A stretch of 64,000 bases of DNA from an uncultured Clostridia bacterium (GCA_934132775.1 CAKPAA010000001.1:62001-126000), one strand, 5' to 3'; numbered from the stretch's first letter, positions 53,910 through 62,533 are shown. Numbers and translations are program-made. Notes: generated from the letters alone by a model not told the origin.

Positions 53910-53983
53910 AGGGGTGTAGTTCATCGGTAGAATAAGAGTCTCCAAAACTCCAGAGGAGGGTTCGATTCCTTCCACCCCTGCCA
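53910..53983 (+). tRNA. tRNA-Trp (CCA)
   Basis: Cloverleaf with acceptor AGGGGTG (53910-53916) and CACCCCT, D arm GTTC..GAAT, anticodon loop CTCCAAA (anticodon CCA), T loop TTCGATT, discriminator G and encoded CCA ending at 53983. The anticodon stem has one mismatch at its outer pair. Own promoter and terminator. Confidence 0.96.
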
Positions 53984-54023
53984 AAAAAGCTATTTTGAAG
54001 ATTTGCTTCAAAATAGCTTTTTT
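53984..54023 (+). terminator. Terminator after tRNA-Trp
   Basis: AAAAAGCTATTTTGAAG pairs perfectly with CTTCAAAATAGCTTTTT, followed by T. It begins directly at the tRNA 3' end. Confidence 0.88.
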
Positions 54024-54146
54024 AATTTATACGGAAAATTTTCATCTTTCTTGTACCATAAGAAATTACTTTTTAATCAATTATCTTGTGTATTATTTTT
54101 AATTACGACATGCGCCGTATCCAGCTGCAACCTAATCTTTTATATA

Positions 54147-55220
54147 TTATATGAACTCTCTCCAAACAACATTTGCAAAGTCTAAGCCTTTATCAGTAAG
54201 CATAAACCTTCCATTCCTTATTTGTACTAATTTTTGCTTTTCGAGCTTGCTTATCTCATTCTTAAATTTTTCCTCAAAATCAGTTAAAAACTTTTTGTTA
54301 AATTCTAATATACCAAGCCCTTCTATAAGCCTCAATTTGAGTATAATATATTCTCTTAATTTTTCTTCTGATGATTGCACTTCTTCAACTATTCTTTGTG
54401 AAAATTCTTTATTTACAAGTTCATTATACTTATCAATATTACTTTCATTAGTATACCTAACTCCATCTATGTATGAACTTGCTCCTGCGCCAATTCCTGC
54501 ATAATCTTCTTGATTCCAATAAACCAAATTATGCTTTGACTCGTAACCTTTCTTAGCAAAATTAGAAATCTCATAATGTTCATATCCATTGGCTTTTAAC
54601 TTATCTTTTACATAGTAATACATCTTTCTCTCATCTTCATCGTTAGGCAAATTTTTAAAAATATCATTATGCAAAATTAAAGAATAGCAAGAAATATGTT
54701 CTGGATTTATTGAAATCAAGTAATCAACACTTTCTTTTAAATCCTCTAAGGTTTGATTTGGAAGCCCAAACATTAAATCAACATTCACATTAGTAAAACC
54801 TGCGTTGCGAATCAATCCATATGCCTTCTTAAAATCTTCAAAGCTATGTGCTCTCCCTATCTCTTTTAATATGTTATCGTTCGTAGTTTGAAGCCCTATG
54901 CTTACTCTATTTACTCCAGCTTTTCGGTAAGTCTCCAACTTTTCAATAGTAACAGTGCACGGATTCATTTCAATTGTCACTTCATTAGCAGAAGGTAGCA
55001 TACTTAGTAGCCTAACTATGTAACTACTATCTATAAAAGAAGGTGTTCCTCCTCCTATATAAATAGTTTCAAGTTTATTAAAAGAATAGCTTTCTATTTC
55101 TTTATACAAAGCTTTCATATACTTATCTATTTTTTCACTCTTATTATCAAAAGAATTAAAATCGCAATATAAACATTTCTTTTTGCAAAAAGGTATATGC
55201 ACATAAAGTGATGTCATCAT
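54147..55220 (-). CDS. hemW: Radical-SAM heme chaperone HemW
   Basis: Coproporphyrinogen-III-oxidase-like radical-SAM protein, now regarded as a heme chaperone. The cluster motif CKKKCLYCDF is near residue 11 (CxxxCxxC, and lacking the fourth cysteine of true HemN), with GGGTPSFID next and a C-terminal HemN domain containing SSYIDGVRYTN. 357 residues. Its ATG overlaps the whiA stop by 4 bases (ATGA), indicating coupling. It is the last gene of the rpmE operon. Confidence 0.92.
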   Translation of the reverse strand: MMTSLYVHIPFCKKKCLYCDFNSFDNKSEKIDKYMKALYKEIESYSFNKLETIYIGGGTPSFIDSSYIVRLLSMLPSANEVTIEMNPCTVTIEKLETYRKAGVNRVSIGLQTTNDNILKEIGRAHSFEDFKKAYGLIRNAGFTNVNVDLMFGLPNQTLEDLKESVDYLISINPEHISCYSLILHNDIFKNLPNDEDERKMYYYVKDKLKANGYEHYEISNFAKKGYESKHNLVYWNQEDYAGIGAGASSYIDGVRYTNESNIDKYNELVNKEFSQRIVEEVQSSEEKLREYIILKLRLIEGLGILEFNKKFLTDFEEKFKNEISKLEKQKLVQIRNGRFMLTDKGLDFANVVWREFI

Positions 55221-56155
55221 TTAGCCTTCACCCCATTTGCAATTTCTTTAATTTTCTTAAACCTATGACTTACCCCAGACCTACTAAGTTTAACTTCAAG
55301 CATATCACCTATTTTATCTAAACTGGCTTCTGGATATTTAATTCTCAAATTTGCAATTTGCTTCAAATTATCAGGCAATTTGTGAAAGAGTTTTGCATTT
55401 TTTATAATCATAATATCTTTCAGCTGCTCAGATGCAGCAACTGCAATCTTATCCATATTAGCAACTTCACAGTTTATTTTTCTGTTCATATTATTTCTAT
55501 ATTCTTTTTCGACCTTTGTTTGCTCAAAAGAAATAATTCCTTTATTTGAGCCTATAATCTTCAAGAAATCAGATATCGTATTAGAATCTTTTATATACAA
55601 AACAAAAGCCTTTTTTCTCTTCATAACTTTAACAGAAATGCCAAGCTTAACTAAAATACTATTTATAAAATTTGCGTTCTGCTCATTTGTAATAACTAGC
55701 TCCAAATGATTACCAGCAGACGGTTCACTAATAGAGCCACTCCCTAAAAACACGCCACGCAAAAAAGATTTCATACAACATTCCTTTTCTTTTATCTTTC
55801 CACCGTCATCTATTACAATTTGCAAATTAACGTCAATATTAACTAACGTATTTTTAAATATCTTTTCTAAATCGTCATTATTTGAAACGACAAGCTCATA
55901 AAGTTGCTCTTTTCCAAGTTCCTCTTTTTCAATATTCGTAATAGGAGTTACATCATATAGTTTTTTAAACGCATTATACACTCTTCTAATTGCAAAAGGA
56001 TTTATAGTAGTCATTTTAAGCACAAACTTATCATTTTCTTTTACAATATTGCAATTAGTTATTAAATATCCTGCAAGTTCCGCAAGCTTACAACATTCAT
56101 TATTATGATTACTAACTCTACTAAGTTCTTCTTTTACTTCTGATGAGAAAGACAA
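55217..56155 (-). CDS. whiA: DNA-binding protein WhiA
   Basis: Sporulation/cell-division-related regulator conserved in Gram-positives, built from a homing-endonuclease-like (LAGLIDADG) N-terminal domain and a C-terminal helix-turn-helix. The block CCMKSFLRGVFLGSGSISEP near residue 130 and the C-terminal helix-turn-helix ASLDKIGDMLEVKLSRSGVS are visible. 312 residues. The start is TTG after AAGGGTGAG. In many Firmicutes whiA follows rapZ-yvcK; here it follows prmC instead by 6 bases. Confidence 0.95.
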   Translation of the reverse strand: MSFSSEVKEELSRVSNHNNECCKLAELAGYLITNCNIVKENDKFVLKMTTINPFAIRRVYNAFKKLYDVTPITNIEKEELGKEQLYELVVSNNDDLEKIFKNTLVNIDVNLQIVIDDGGKIKEKECCMKSFLRGVFLGSGSISEPSAGNHLELVITNEQNANFINSILVKLGISVKVMKRKKAFVLYIKDSNTISDFLKIIGSNKGIISFEQTKVEKEYRNNMNRKINCEVANMDKIAVAASEQLKDIMIIKNAKLFHKLPDNLKQIANLRIKYPEASLDKIGDMLEVKLSRSGVSHRFKKIKEIANGVKAK

Positions 56156-56161
56156 AATAAC

Positions 56162-56977
56162 TCACCCTTTCTTAGCATAAACTACCCTATCATTTTCGCT
56201 CAAATCTTTTATTACTCTAATATCACAAAAATTATTTTCTTTCAAAATATTTTCAACGTCTATTGCTTCATCAAACCCAATTTCAAAAAGAAGTATACCG
56301 TCATCATTTAGATGCTTAACAACCTCACTAGCAATTTTAGCATAAAAGTCAAGCCCTGTAACTCCACCATCCAGTGCATTTTGTGGCTCACACTTAACCT
56401 CTTTTTGCAAAGATTTCATATCAGTGGTTTTGATATATGGCGGATTTGAAACTATCATATCATACATTTCAGGAACATTATCAAATAAATTAGATTCAAT
56501 AAAATTAACTTTTACTCCATTATTTTCTGCATTTTTTCTTGCAACTTCTAGCGCGCTTGCTGAAATATCAACAGCATCAACAGATGAGTTTTCAATGTAT
56601 TTAGCAAGACTTATAGCAATGCATCCACTCCCAGTGCACATATCTAAAATTTTCTTTTTACCTTGCTTTACAGCCTCTAACACGAGAATTTCCGTATCTT
56701 CTCTTGGGATTAACACATTCTTATTCACAAGAAATTTAAGTTTCATAAACTCTTTATATCCCGCTATATATGCATATGGTTCTCCACTAATTCTTCTATC
56801 TAGATACTCCTTAAAAAGATTACATTGTTCACCTGAACATAAGTCGTACTTAATAAGTTCACTAGCATCTATTCCCATACTAAGAGCTAATAATAATCGT
56901 GCCTCTCTTGAATCAATACCGCTTTCTTCTAATAGGTTCCTACCATATTTCAAAACATCTTTAATTTTTTTTACCAT
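56162..56977 (-). CDS. prmC: Release factor glutamine methyltransferase PrmC
   Basis: Methylates the GGQ glutamine of peptide-chain release factors. The SAM-binding MCTGSGCIAIS is near residue 115 and the catalytic NPPYI near 183; the N-terminal helical domain is present (SREARLLLALSMGI). 271 residues. Its start overlaps the DUF1385 stop by 7 bases. prfA, its usual partner, is not in the window. Confidence 0.95.
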   Translation of the reverse strand: MVKKIKDVLKYGRNLLEESGIDSREARLLLALSMGIDASELIKYDLCSGEQCNLFKEYLDRRISGEPYAYIAGYKEFMKLKFLVNKNVLIPREDTEILVLEAVKQGKKKILDMCTGSGCIAISLAKYIENSSVDAVDISASALEVARKNAENNGVKVNFIESNLFDNVPEMYDMIVSNPPYIKTTDMKSLQKEVKCEPQNALDGGVTGLDFYAKIASEVVKHLNDDGILLFEIGFDEAIDVENILKENNFCDIRVIKDLSENDRVVYAKKG

Positions 56978-58074
56978 AAATCGTCTTCCTCATTTTCAGG
57001 TATAACAGCCTTTAAAGAAGCAATTGCAACTTCTATTTGAGAATCGTCAGGTTCTCTTGTTGTAAGTCTTTGAAGCCATTTGCCAGGCTCATTAAGCCAA
57101 GTAATCCATTTACTCTTACTTCTTCCAGCAAACTTAATTATCTCATAAGAAATTCCGGCAACAAGTGGCAAAAATAAAAGCCTTAATCCAATATTTATAA
57201 ATGGATTTTTATGCACTCCAATTATTGAAAACACGATAATGCTTATTATAATAACAAAAAGTAAAAAACTCGTTCCACATCTAGGATGGAATCTTGAATA
57301 TTTTTTTACATTTTCAACCGTCAACTCTTCGCCGTTTTCATAGCAAAAAATACTTTTATGCTCAGCACCGTGATACTCAAAAACTCTTCTCATATCTTTC
57401 ATCTGTGAGACCGCAAAAAGATAACCAAGAAAAATAGCTATTTTAACGATACTTTCAACAAAATTATACAAAATTACATTTTCTTCTTTGTTAGGCACAA
57501 CAAAATTTGAAACAACATTTGGAAGCACAATAAAAAGGCCAACACTAATTAGTAGAGAAACCAAAACAGATACATATATTGCCCAGTCTGGCATAGCACT
57601 ATCTGGCTTTTCGACTTCACTTGAAGAAACAACATTCTTGTTAATTTGCTTAGTGTCGCTACCATTCTTATTAGTTGCAATTTCATTTTCTCGTGTTTCT
57701 ACATTTGTTTCAGACTTTTCATTAGCCACTTGTTCATCTCTACTGTTGACATTCTCGCTATTTATATTGGCATTTTCAACATCTTTATTACTTCTTTGTT
57801 GCTTTACATTCTTCTCTTTTTCTTCCTCATCCTCAAAAAATTTAGCCGAAAAAGTCAAAGCCTTAACACCAATAATCATAGAACTAAAAAAAGCAATAAC
57901 ACCTCTTACCAAGGGAATCTTACCCCAAAAGCCTTTTGACTTAACGTCTTGTTCGTCAATAACAATATCTCCATCAGATTTTCTAACAGCAACTGCAATT
58001 TTGTGTGGTCCACGCATCATAACGCCTTCAATTACAGCCTGTCCGCCAATTGATGTCATCTTCTTTTTACCCAT
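56971..58074 (-). CDS. DUF1385 membrane protein
   Basis: 367 residues, multi-span membrane protein of the DUF1385 family conserved in Clostridia between rpmE and prmC; function unknown. Family landmarks are IGGQAVIEGVMMRGP at the N-terminus, EYHGAEHKSIFCYE and SRFHPRCGTSFLL, and helices around 55-75, 165-190, 205-225, 270-290 and 300-320. Between residues about 85 and 155 it carries a low-complexity Asn/Glu/Lys/Ser-rich insert, not normal for the family. ATG follows AAAGGGAGG. Confidence 0.9.
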   Translation of the reverse strand: MGKKKMTSIGGQAVIEGVMMRGPHKIAVAVRKSDGDIVIDEQDVKSKGFWGKIPLVRGVIAFFSSMIIGVKALTFSAKFFEDEEEKEKNVKQQRSNKDVENANINSENVNSRDEQVANEKSETNVETRENEIATNKNGSDTKQINKNVVSSSEVEKPDSAMPDWAIYVSVLVSLLISVGLFIVLPNVVSNFVVPNKEENVILYNFVESIVKIAIFLGYLFAVSQMKDMRRVFEYHGAEHKSIFCYENGEELTVENVKKYSRFHPRCGTSFLLFVIIISIIVFSIIGVHKNPFINIGLRLLFLPLVAGISYEIIKFAGRSKSKWITWLNEPGKWLQRLTTREPDDSQIEVAIASLKAVIPENEEDDLW

Positions 58075-58173
58075 AAAATAATCCTCCCTTTCTTATTTTA
58101 TTATTAAATCTCAAATATTTCAAATTAAAAAAGCAGGTTTTTTAAATAACCTGCCCCATTACATAATCTAAAA

Positions 58174-58377
58174 TTAGTCCTTAATACCGTATTTCTTCTT
58201 GAATTGTTCAACTCTACCACCTGTTGCTTTGCTCTTTTGGTTACCTGTGTAGAATGGATGACATTTTGAACAAGTTTCAACTGACATACTTTCCTTTGTA
58301 GAACCAACTTTTATAACGTTACCACAACCACATTTAATTGTAGCTTCTTTGTATTCTGGATGTATTCCTGCTTTCAT
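58174..58377 (-). CDS. rpmE: 50S ribosomal protein L31
   Basis: 67 residues, beginning MKAGIHPEYKEATIKC. The four zinc-binding cysteines (two in CGCG/TIKCGCGN, two in VETCSKCHPFYTG) are kept, so it is the zinc-containing L31 form. ATG follows GAGAGGTGA. It heads the rpmE-DUF1385-prmC-whiA-hemW operon with a clear promoter. Confidence 0.97.
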   Translation of the reverse strand: MKAGIHPEYKEATIKCGCGNVIKVGSTKESMSVETCSKCHPFYTGNQKSKATGGRVEQFKKKYGIKD

Positions 58378-58456
58378 TTATTTTCACCTCTCTTTTGAAT
58401 AATCATCTATATTAAAATTTATTAACTAACTCCACGTTAATAACTCACGCTTACAT

Positions 58457-58485
58457 ATGATAACATATTTCACTCTAATTTGCAA
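58457..58485 (-). promoter_or_regulatory. Promoter of the rpmE operon
   Basis: On the minus strand: TTGCAA, 17-base spacer, TATCAT, giving a leader of about 75 bases. Confidence 0.7.
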
Positions 58486-58523
58486 CACCTATTTAAAATT
58501 TTGTAATTACGCACAAATATACA

Positions 58524-58563
58524 AAAAAGCCAAACATAAAAATTTATCTATGTTTGGCTTTTT
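58524..58563 (-). terminator. Strong bidirectional terminator
   Basis: A perfect 15-bp stem, 58524-58538 (AAAAAGCCAAACATA) with 58549-58563. It lies right at the stop of the orphan 237-residue gene and separates it from rpmE. Confidence 0.85.
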
Positions 58564-58566
58564 CTT

Positions 58567-59280
58567 TTAATTATTTCCATCATCCTCCATGTAGTCAATC
58601 TTCATTTGTTCGTACTCAGCCTCTTTTTGATTCTTGAGGATCTGATTCTTTCGCCGGTTTCGACGTTTCTTGGTGTCCGTCGGTCTCTTACACCTTTGCT
58701 TTGAAATCTTTTTGGCTCCGCCTCTTGCTTTCATCGTATCCCTTTCCAACAAAAGGGATGCGAAGTATTCTTCAATTTCCTCTGGTGGATTATACAGTTT
58801 CGCCTTCTTTTTTAGAAGTGCAACTGTATCGTCATCGACAAGCCACTCAATAATCGCAAAAACCAGAGTCCGATTAAAAAGCAACCGGTCCATAGTATGC
58901 GACTCCCAAAAATCCTTAGGTGAAACGGGCGAATTTGCATACTCAGTCACAAGTTCAGCTTCAGTATTCCGATCAAATCTGAAAGTTCTACGTTCTTTCA
59001 GATAACGGTGATAAGCATTTATCACCCTAGTGTACGCCCCAACACCACCGTGGACCTCTGCATTTTCAGCCGACTTAATCATAATCCTCGTTGCCACTTC
59101 CTCAGTGACAATGTGTTCTATGACCACCTTCTTTAGCAGACGCCCAAGAGTTCCCTTGGATAACTCATATTGCCGAGAAATGATTCCACCCGAAATTTCA
59201 TTCGAAGTAGAAGCGTAATTCTCAGCAATAATTTTCATCTGTGCTCGCGATAGTTCACTAATAGACCTATTCCGTCCCAT
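58567..59280 (-). CDS. Orphan hypothetical protein, atypical composition
   Basis: 237 residues, soluble. The first 60 residues could hold a helix-turn-helix (ELSRAQMKIIAENYA and SRQYELSKGTLGRLLKKV). The middle is helical and the C-terminal 60 residues are strongly basic (KRPTDTKKRRNRRKNQ) then acidic at the end. This suggests nucleic-acid binding, but no family was recognised. G+C is visibly above the neighbours and arginines use CGT, CGA and CGG as well as AGA/AGG. It is monocistronic with its own promoter, GGAGGAGG ribosome binding site and a 15-bp terminator, consistent with recent transfer, possibly from a phage. Confidence 0.65.
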   Translation of the reverse strand: MGRNRSISELSRAQMKIIAENYASTSNEISGGIISRQYELSKGTLGRLLKKVVIEHIVTEEVATRIMIKSAENAEVHGGVGAYTRVINAYHRYLKERRTFRFDRNTEAELVTEYANSPVSPKDFWESHTMDRLLFNRTLVFAIIEWLVDDDTVALLKKKAKLYNPPEEIEEYFASLLLERDTMKARGGAKKISKQRCKRPTDTKKRRNRRKNQILKNQKEAEYEQMKIDYMEDDGNN

Positions 59281-59341
59281 TTAGCCTCCTCCTTTTCATT
59301 GTTTGGTAGGAAAAAACAAATCTCATCCAGCTTGCTCATAT

Positions 59342-59370
59342 ATTTTACCATTATTTATCGAAAAAGTAAA
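59342..59370 (-). promoter_or_regulatory. Promoter of the orphan 237-residue gene
   Basis: On the minus strand: TTTACT, 17-base spacer, TAAAAT. Confidence 0.6.
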
Positions 59371-59423
59371 TAGGAAAAGCAAATTTACATAATATTATTG
59401 TGGCCGCAACTTTCCTATTGCAT

Positions 59424-59462
59424 AAAAAAGCTCAGTTAGCACATAGAACTAACTGAACTTTT
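59424..59462 (-). terminator. Intrinsic terminator after rho
   Basis: AAAAGCTCAGTTAG pairs with CTAACTGAACTTTT with one mismatch; on the minus strand TTTTTT follows. Confidence 0.78.
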
Positions 59463-59490
59463 ATTATAATCTAACATTAAATAATAATAC

Positions 59491-60873
59491 TTAGCCTTTA
59501 AATTTTTGTAATAACTCGGCATTGCTTTGTGTTGTGGTTACTAATTTAATTAGATTTTCTGTTACATTAGCAACATTACCTTCATTCAAAGATTTTCTTA
59601 TTTTCCAAACCACTTCAAGTTCTTTAGGTGTTTGTAATAGCTCTTCTCTACGAGTACCAGATTTGTTAATATCAATTGCTGGGAAAATTCTCTTTTCAGA
59701 TAATTTTCTATCCAAGTGCACTTCCATATTACCTGTACCCTTAAATTCTTCGAATATTACATCATCCATTCTGCTTCCTGTCTCTATCAATCCCGTTGCT
59801 AAAATAGTTAAACTTCCGCCTTCTTCAACGTTTCTTGCCGCACCAAAAAATCTCTTTGGCTTGTGAAGTGCTGCTGGGTCAAACCCACCAGATAATGTTC
59901 TACCAGATGAAGGAATTGTTAAGTTATATGCCCTAGCAAGTCTTGTTATACTATCTAGTAAAACGACAACATCCTTTTTATGTTCAACTAATCTTTTAGC
60001 TCTTTCTAAAACTATTTCTGCGACTTTAACGTGATGCTCTGGTAATTCGTCGAAGGTAGAATAGATTACGTCCCCATTTATAGAACGTTTCATATCCGTT
60101 ACTTCTTCTGGCCTTTCATCTATTAGTAAAACTATTAGTTCAACATTTGGATGGTTTGTTTTTATGCTATTTGCAAGCTTTTTAAGCAATGTCGTTTTAC
60201 CAACTTTTGGAGGAGAAACAATCATCCCTCTTTGTCCAAATCCAATAGGTGCCATTAGATCAATTATTCTCGTAGAATATTCTTTTGGGGTAGTTTCTAA
60301 GTGTATTCTTCTGTTAGGAAATATAGGTGTTAATGTGTCAAAATTACGTCTCTTCATTGCAACTTCTGGAGAATCTCCATTAACTGTATTAACATATATC
60401 AAAGCAGGATATTTATCTAAATCTTTTGGTATTTTCGTAATACCTTTTACTTTATCACCTGTATTTAATTTGAATCTTCTAATTTGCACTGGTGAAACAT
60501 AAATATCCTTAGGTGTTGATAAATAATTTTCGCCTCTTAAAAAGCCGAAACCATCACCCAAAACTTCAAGCACGCCTTCAACAATAATTTCTTCGCCACC
60601 ACTAGTATCTGCTGTTCCGTTCGAAATAGCTTTATCGACATCATTCTCAAGCAATTCTTTATTGTTTTCCACTACATATTCTCTTGCTTTTTTATCTTCA
60701 TTTTTCTTTTCTTCTGTCTTATTTTCCTCTATTTCTGTGTTTTTCTCATTAGTCACCCTCATAATTTCATTGATCAATTCTTCTTTATTTAATTTGCTAA
60801 TATTCTTCATTCCCTTAGATTTTGCAAGGTCACGCAAATTAAGTAAAGACAATGACTTTAACTCTTCACCCAT
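59491..60873 (-). CDS. rho: Transcription termination factor Rho
   Basis: Hexameric RNA helicase that ends transcription. Order: Rho_N domain (residues about 3-40, LSLLNLRDLAKSKGMKN), a Glu/Lys-rich linker of some 50 residues, the cold-shock RNA-binding domain (GVLEVLGDGFGFLRG), Walker A SPPKVGKTTLLKK near 220, DERPEEVTD and the Q/R-loop SGGFDPAAL. 460 residues; the charged linker makes it longer than B. subtilis Rho. ATG at 60873 follows AAAAGGAG. Long leader with a hairpin (see 60916-60945). Confidence 0.97.
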   Translation of the reverse strand: MGEELKSLSLLNLRDLAKSKGMKNISKLNKEELINEIMRVTNEKNTEIEENKTEEKKNEDKKAREYVVENNKELLENDVDKAISNGTADTSGGEEIIVEGVLEVLGDGFGFLRGENYLSTPKDIYVSPVQIRRFKLNTGDKVKGITKIPKDLDKYPALIYVNTVNGDSPEVAMKRRNFDTLTPIFPNRRIHLETTPKEYSTRIIDLMAPIGFGQRGMIVSPPKVGKTTLLKKLANSIKTNHPNVELIVLLIDERPEEVTDMKRSINGDVIYSTFDELPEHHVKVAEIVLERAKRLVEHKKDVVVLLDSITRLARAYNLTIPSSGRTLSGGFDPAALHKPKRFFGAARNVEEGGSLTILATGLIETGSRMDDVIFEEFKGTGNMEVHLDRKLSEKRIFPAIDINKSGTRREELLQTPKELEVVWKIRKSLNEGNVANVTENLIKLVTTTQSNAELLQKFKG

Positions 60874-60915
60874 AACATTTCTCCTTTTCATTATTTCTTG
60901 GAATTTATGCTGAAT

Positions 60916-60945
60916 CTAATAGGCACTCCCCTACGAGCCCACTAG
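60916..60945 (-). promoter_or_regulatory. Hairpin in the rho leader
   Basis: CTAATAGGC (60916-60924) pairs with GCCCACTAG (60937-60945) over 9 positions including two G-U pairs, 43 bases upstream of the rho start. Rho is autoregulated in several bacteria, so this is a candidate control element; no U tract follows. Confidence 0.4.
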
Positions 60946-61008
60946 CATTTGACAAAAAATCAATACATTTCAGAATCGTTTTTGAATCCTTTCCAACTTA
61001 CGTATGGT

Positions 61009-61037
61009 ATTTTATACCATAATCAGCTACAAGTCAA
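61009..61037 (-). promoter_or_regulatory. Sigma-A promoter for rho
   Basis: On the minus strand: TTGACT, 17-base spacer, TAAAAT, giving a leader of about 130 bases. Confidence 0.75.
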
Positions 61038-61150
61038 TAAATTTTTCTAGACATTATGTAAACATTTTGGCAAGTGTTCACCTCTCAAATGAACACCTGA
61101 CCAAAAATTTTTTAAACTTAAACATCTACTAAACTAAGTATTTTTTGTAA

Positions 61151-61603
61151 TTACTTTTTAGCATTTTCATTAGAAAACAAGTTCTTGAAAAAACTTCTAA
61201 TCTTAGTCCATAAAGAGTTTTTTGAAGTTAAACTTTTTTCTTCGCCTTGTGCTTTCTGAACAATTTCTCTATTATATTTTTGATAATAATTTTGCCTTAA
61301 TATAGTTTCATAATCGTCTGTTTGTTCAACATCATTTTTTTCTAATTGCTTCAAAAAGATTTTCTCTTCGTCTGTTGTACACCAATACTTCAACTTCAAA
61401 AAAGCCAAAACATTTATGGTCTCATTCAACAATTTTTGATTTTCCAAATCTTCGTATTTATTAAAATAAGGTTCATATTCAAGGTCTCTATTTTCCTTGA
61501 AAAAAAGTACAACCTCATCTGGCAATTTGTTTCTTAAATCATCATCAAGTAATTGTATTATCTGATAAACTTCTGAATAAGCACGTGCATTTAATTTATT
61601 CAT
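61151..61603 (-). CDS. Hypothetical protein, acidic N-terminus and helical
   Basis: 150 residues, no recognised family. The first half has ARAYSEVYQIIQLLDDD and LLNETINVLAFLKLKYWC; a charged linker and a short amphipathic Phe-rich C-terminus (WTKIRSFFKNLF) end it. The tail could touch the membrane. ATG follows AAGGGGAG, which is part of the end of the gene before it, so it is coupled to the 61607-61804 gene and to rluB. Confidence 0.65.
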   Translation of the reverse strand: MNKLNARAYSEVYQIIQLLDDDLRNKLPDEVVLFFKENRDLEYEPYFNKYEDLENQKLLNETINVLAFLKLKYWCTTDEEKIFLKQLEKNDVEQTDDYETILRQNYYQKYNREIVQKAQGEEKSLTSKNSLWTKIRSFFKNLFSNENAKK

Positions 61604-61606
61604 ACA

Positions 61607-61804
61607 CTATTCTCCCCTTTCTTCAATTTCAGTTTCTTTTACTTTTTCGTTATTTTTCCCTTTAATTATTTCAGATATTTCTCTTGCCACTTTATCAACA
61701 TCACGTTTTCTTACATCTTTAAATATCTTTCCATTCTTTATTGAATTTGAAATTGAAGCTTGTTTATTTTCTTGCATTTCAGTGCTTACAGCATTTTCTT
61801 CCAT
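61607..61804 (-). CDS. Small charged hypothetical protein
   Basis: 65 residues, entirely hydrophilic and mostly charged (KDVRKRDVDKVAREISEIIK), probably helical. No family recognised. ATG follows TAGGAGTG, 12 bases after the pseudouridine synthase stop. It and the next gene look like a conserved downstream pair of unknown role. Confidence 0.6.
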   Translation of the reverse strand: MEENAVSTEMQENKQASISNSIKNGKIFKDVRKRDVDKVAREISEIIKGKNNEKVKETEIEERGE

Positions 61805-61816
61805 AAATATTCACTC

Positions 61817-62533
61817 CTATACATTCATAATATTTTTTACTTCTTCATCTGTTAGGTATCTCCATTTTCCTCTTTCGACACCCTCGCAAGTTAAATCACC
61901 TACCCCCTCTCGTTTTAGTGCAATAACAGAAAGTCCGATTGCCTCACACATTTTTCTAACTTGTCTATTTCTTCCTTCGTGAATTTGTATCCAAATTCTA
62001 GATATATCGTTTGTATTATCTTTCAAAAGAAGCTCAACTTTTGCAGGAGAGGTTGTGTAGTCCTCAATTTTTATACCAACACGTAACTTTTCCAAATCCT
62101 TTTCAGTTGGCACTCCACGCGTTTTTACTATGTAAGTTTTTGTTGTTTCGTGTTTCGGATGAGTTACCTTGTAGATAAATTCACCATCATTAGATAGCAA
62201 TAATAAGCCTGACGTAAACATATCTAATCTGCCAACTGGTACAACTTTTTCTTTAACACCATCTAATAACTCCATAACTGTTGGTCTTTCTTTTTCATCA
62301 CTAACTGTTGTAACATATCCAACAGGCTTATTTAAAAGGATATATACCTTTTTTTCCAAAAGAATTTCTTTTCCATCGATTTCAACTTTATCTTTTCCAG
62401 AAATAACCTTTGTTCCAAGCTCTATGACAACTTGTCCATTTACTTTTACTTTTCCAGCTAGTATTATTTCCTCACATTTTCTACGCGATGCTACTCCACA
62501 CTCAGCCAAATATTTTTGTAATCTTTCTTCCAT
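61817..62533 (-). CDS. rluB: Ribosomal large-subunit pseudouridine synthase, RluB/RsuA family
   Basis: Isomerises a uridine in rRNA. An N-terminal S4 RNA-binding domain (RLQKYLAECGVASRRKCEE) is followed by the catalytic domain with the aspartate motif GRLDMFTSGLLLL near residue 100 and the C-terminal GRNRQVRKMCEAIG. 238 residues fits the 23S-modifying RluB subgroup; the exact target is inferred. ATG follows GAAAGGAAG. Confidence 0.92.
   Translation of the reverse strand: MEERLQKYLAECGVASRRKCEEIILAGKVKVNGQVVIELGTKVISGKDKVEIDGKEILLEKKVYILLNKPVGYVTTVSDEKERPTVMELLDGVKEKVVPVGRLDMFTSGLLLLSNDGEFIYKVTHPKHETTKTYIVKTRGVPTEKDLEKLRVGIKIEDYTTSPAKVELLLKDNTNDISRIWIQIHEGRNRQVRKMCEAIGLSVIALKREGVGDLTCEGVERGKWRYLTDEEVKNIMNV

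Noticed and set aside
57488..58081. Plus-strand frame of 197 codons
   Set aside because: Antisense shadow of the DUF1385 gene and its low-complexity insert.
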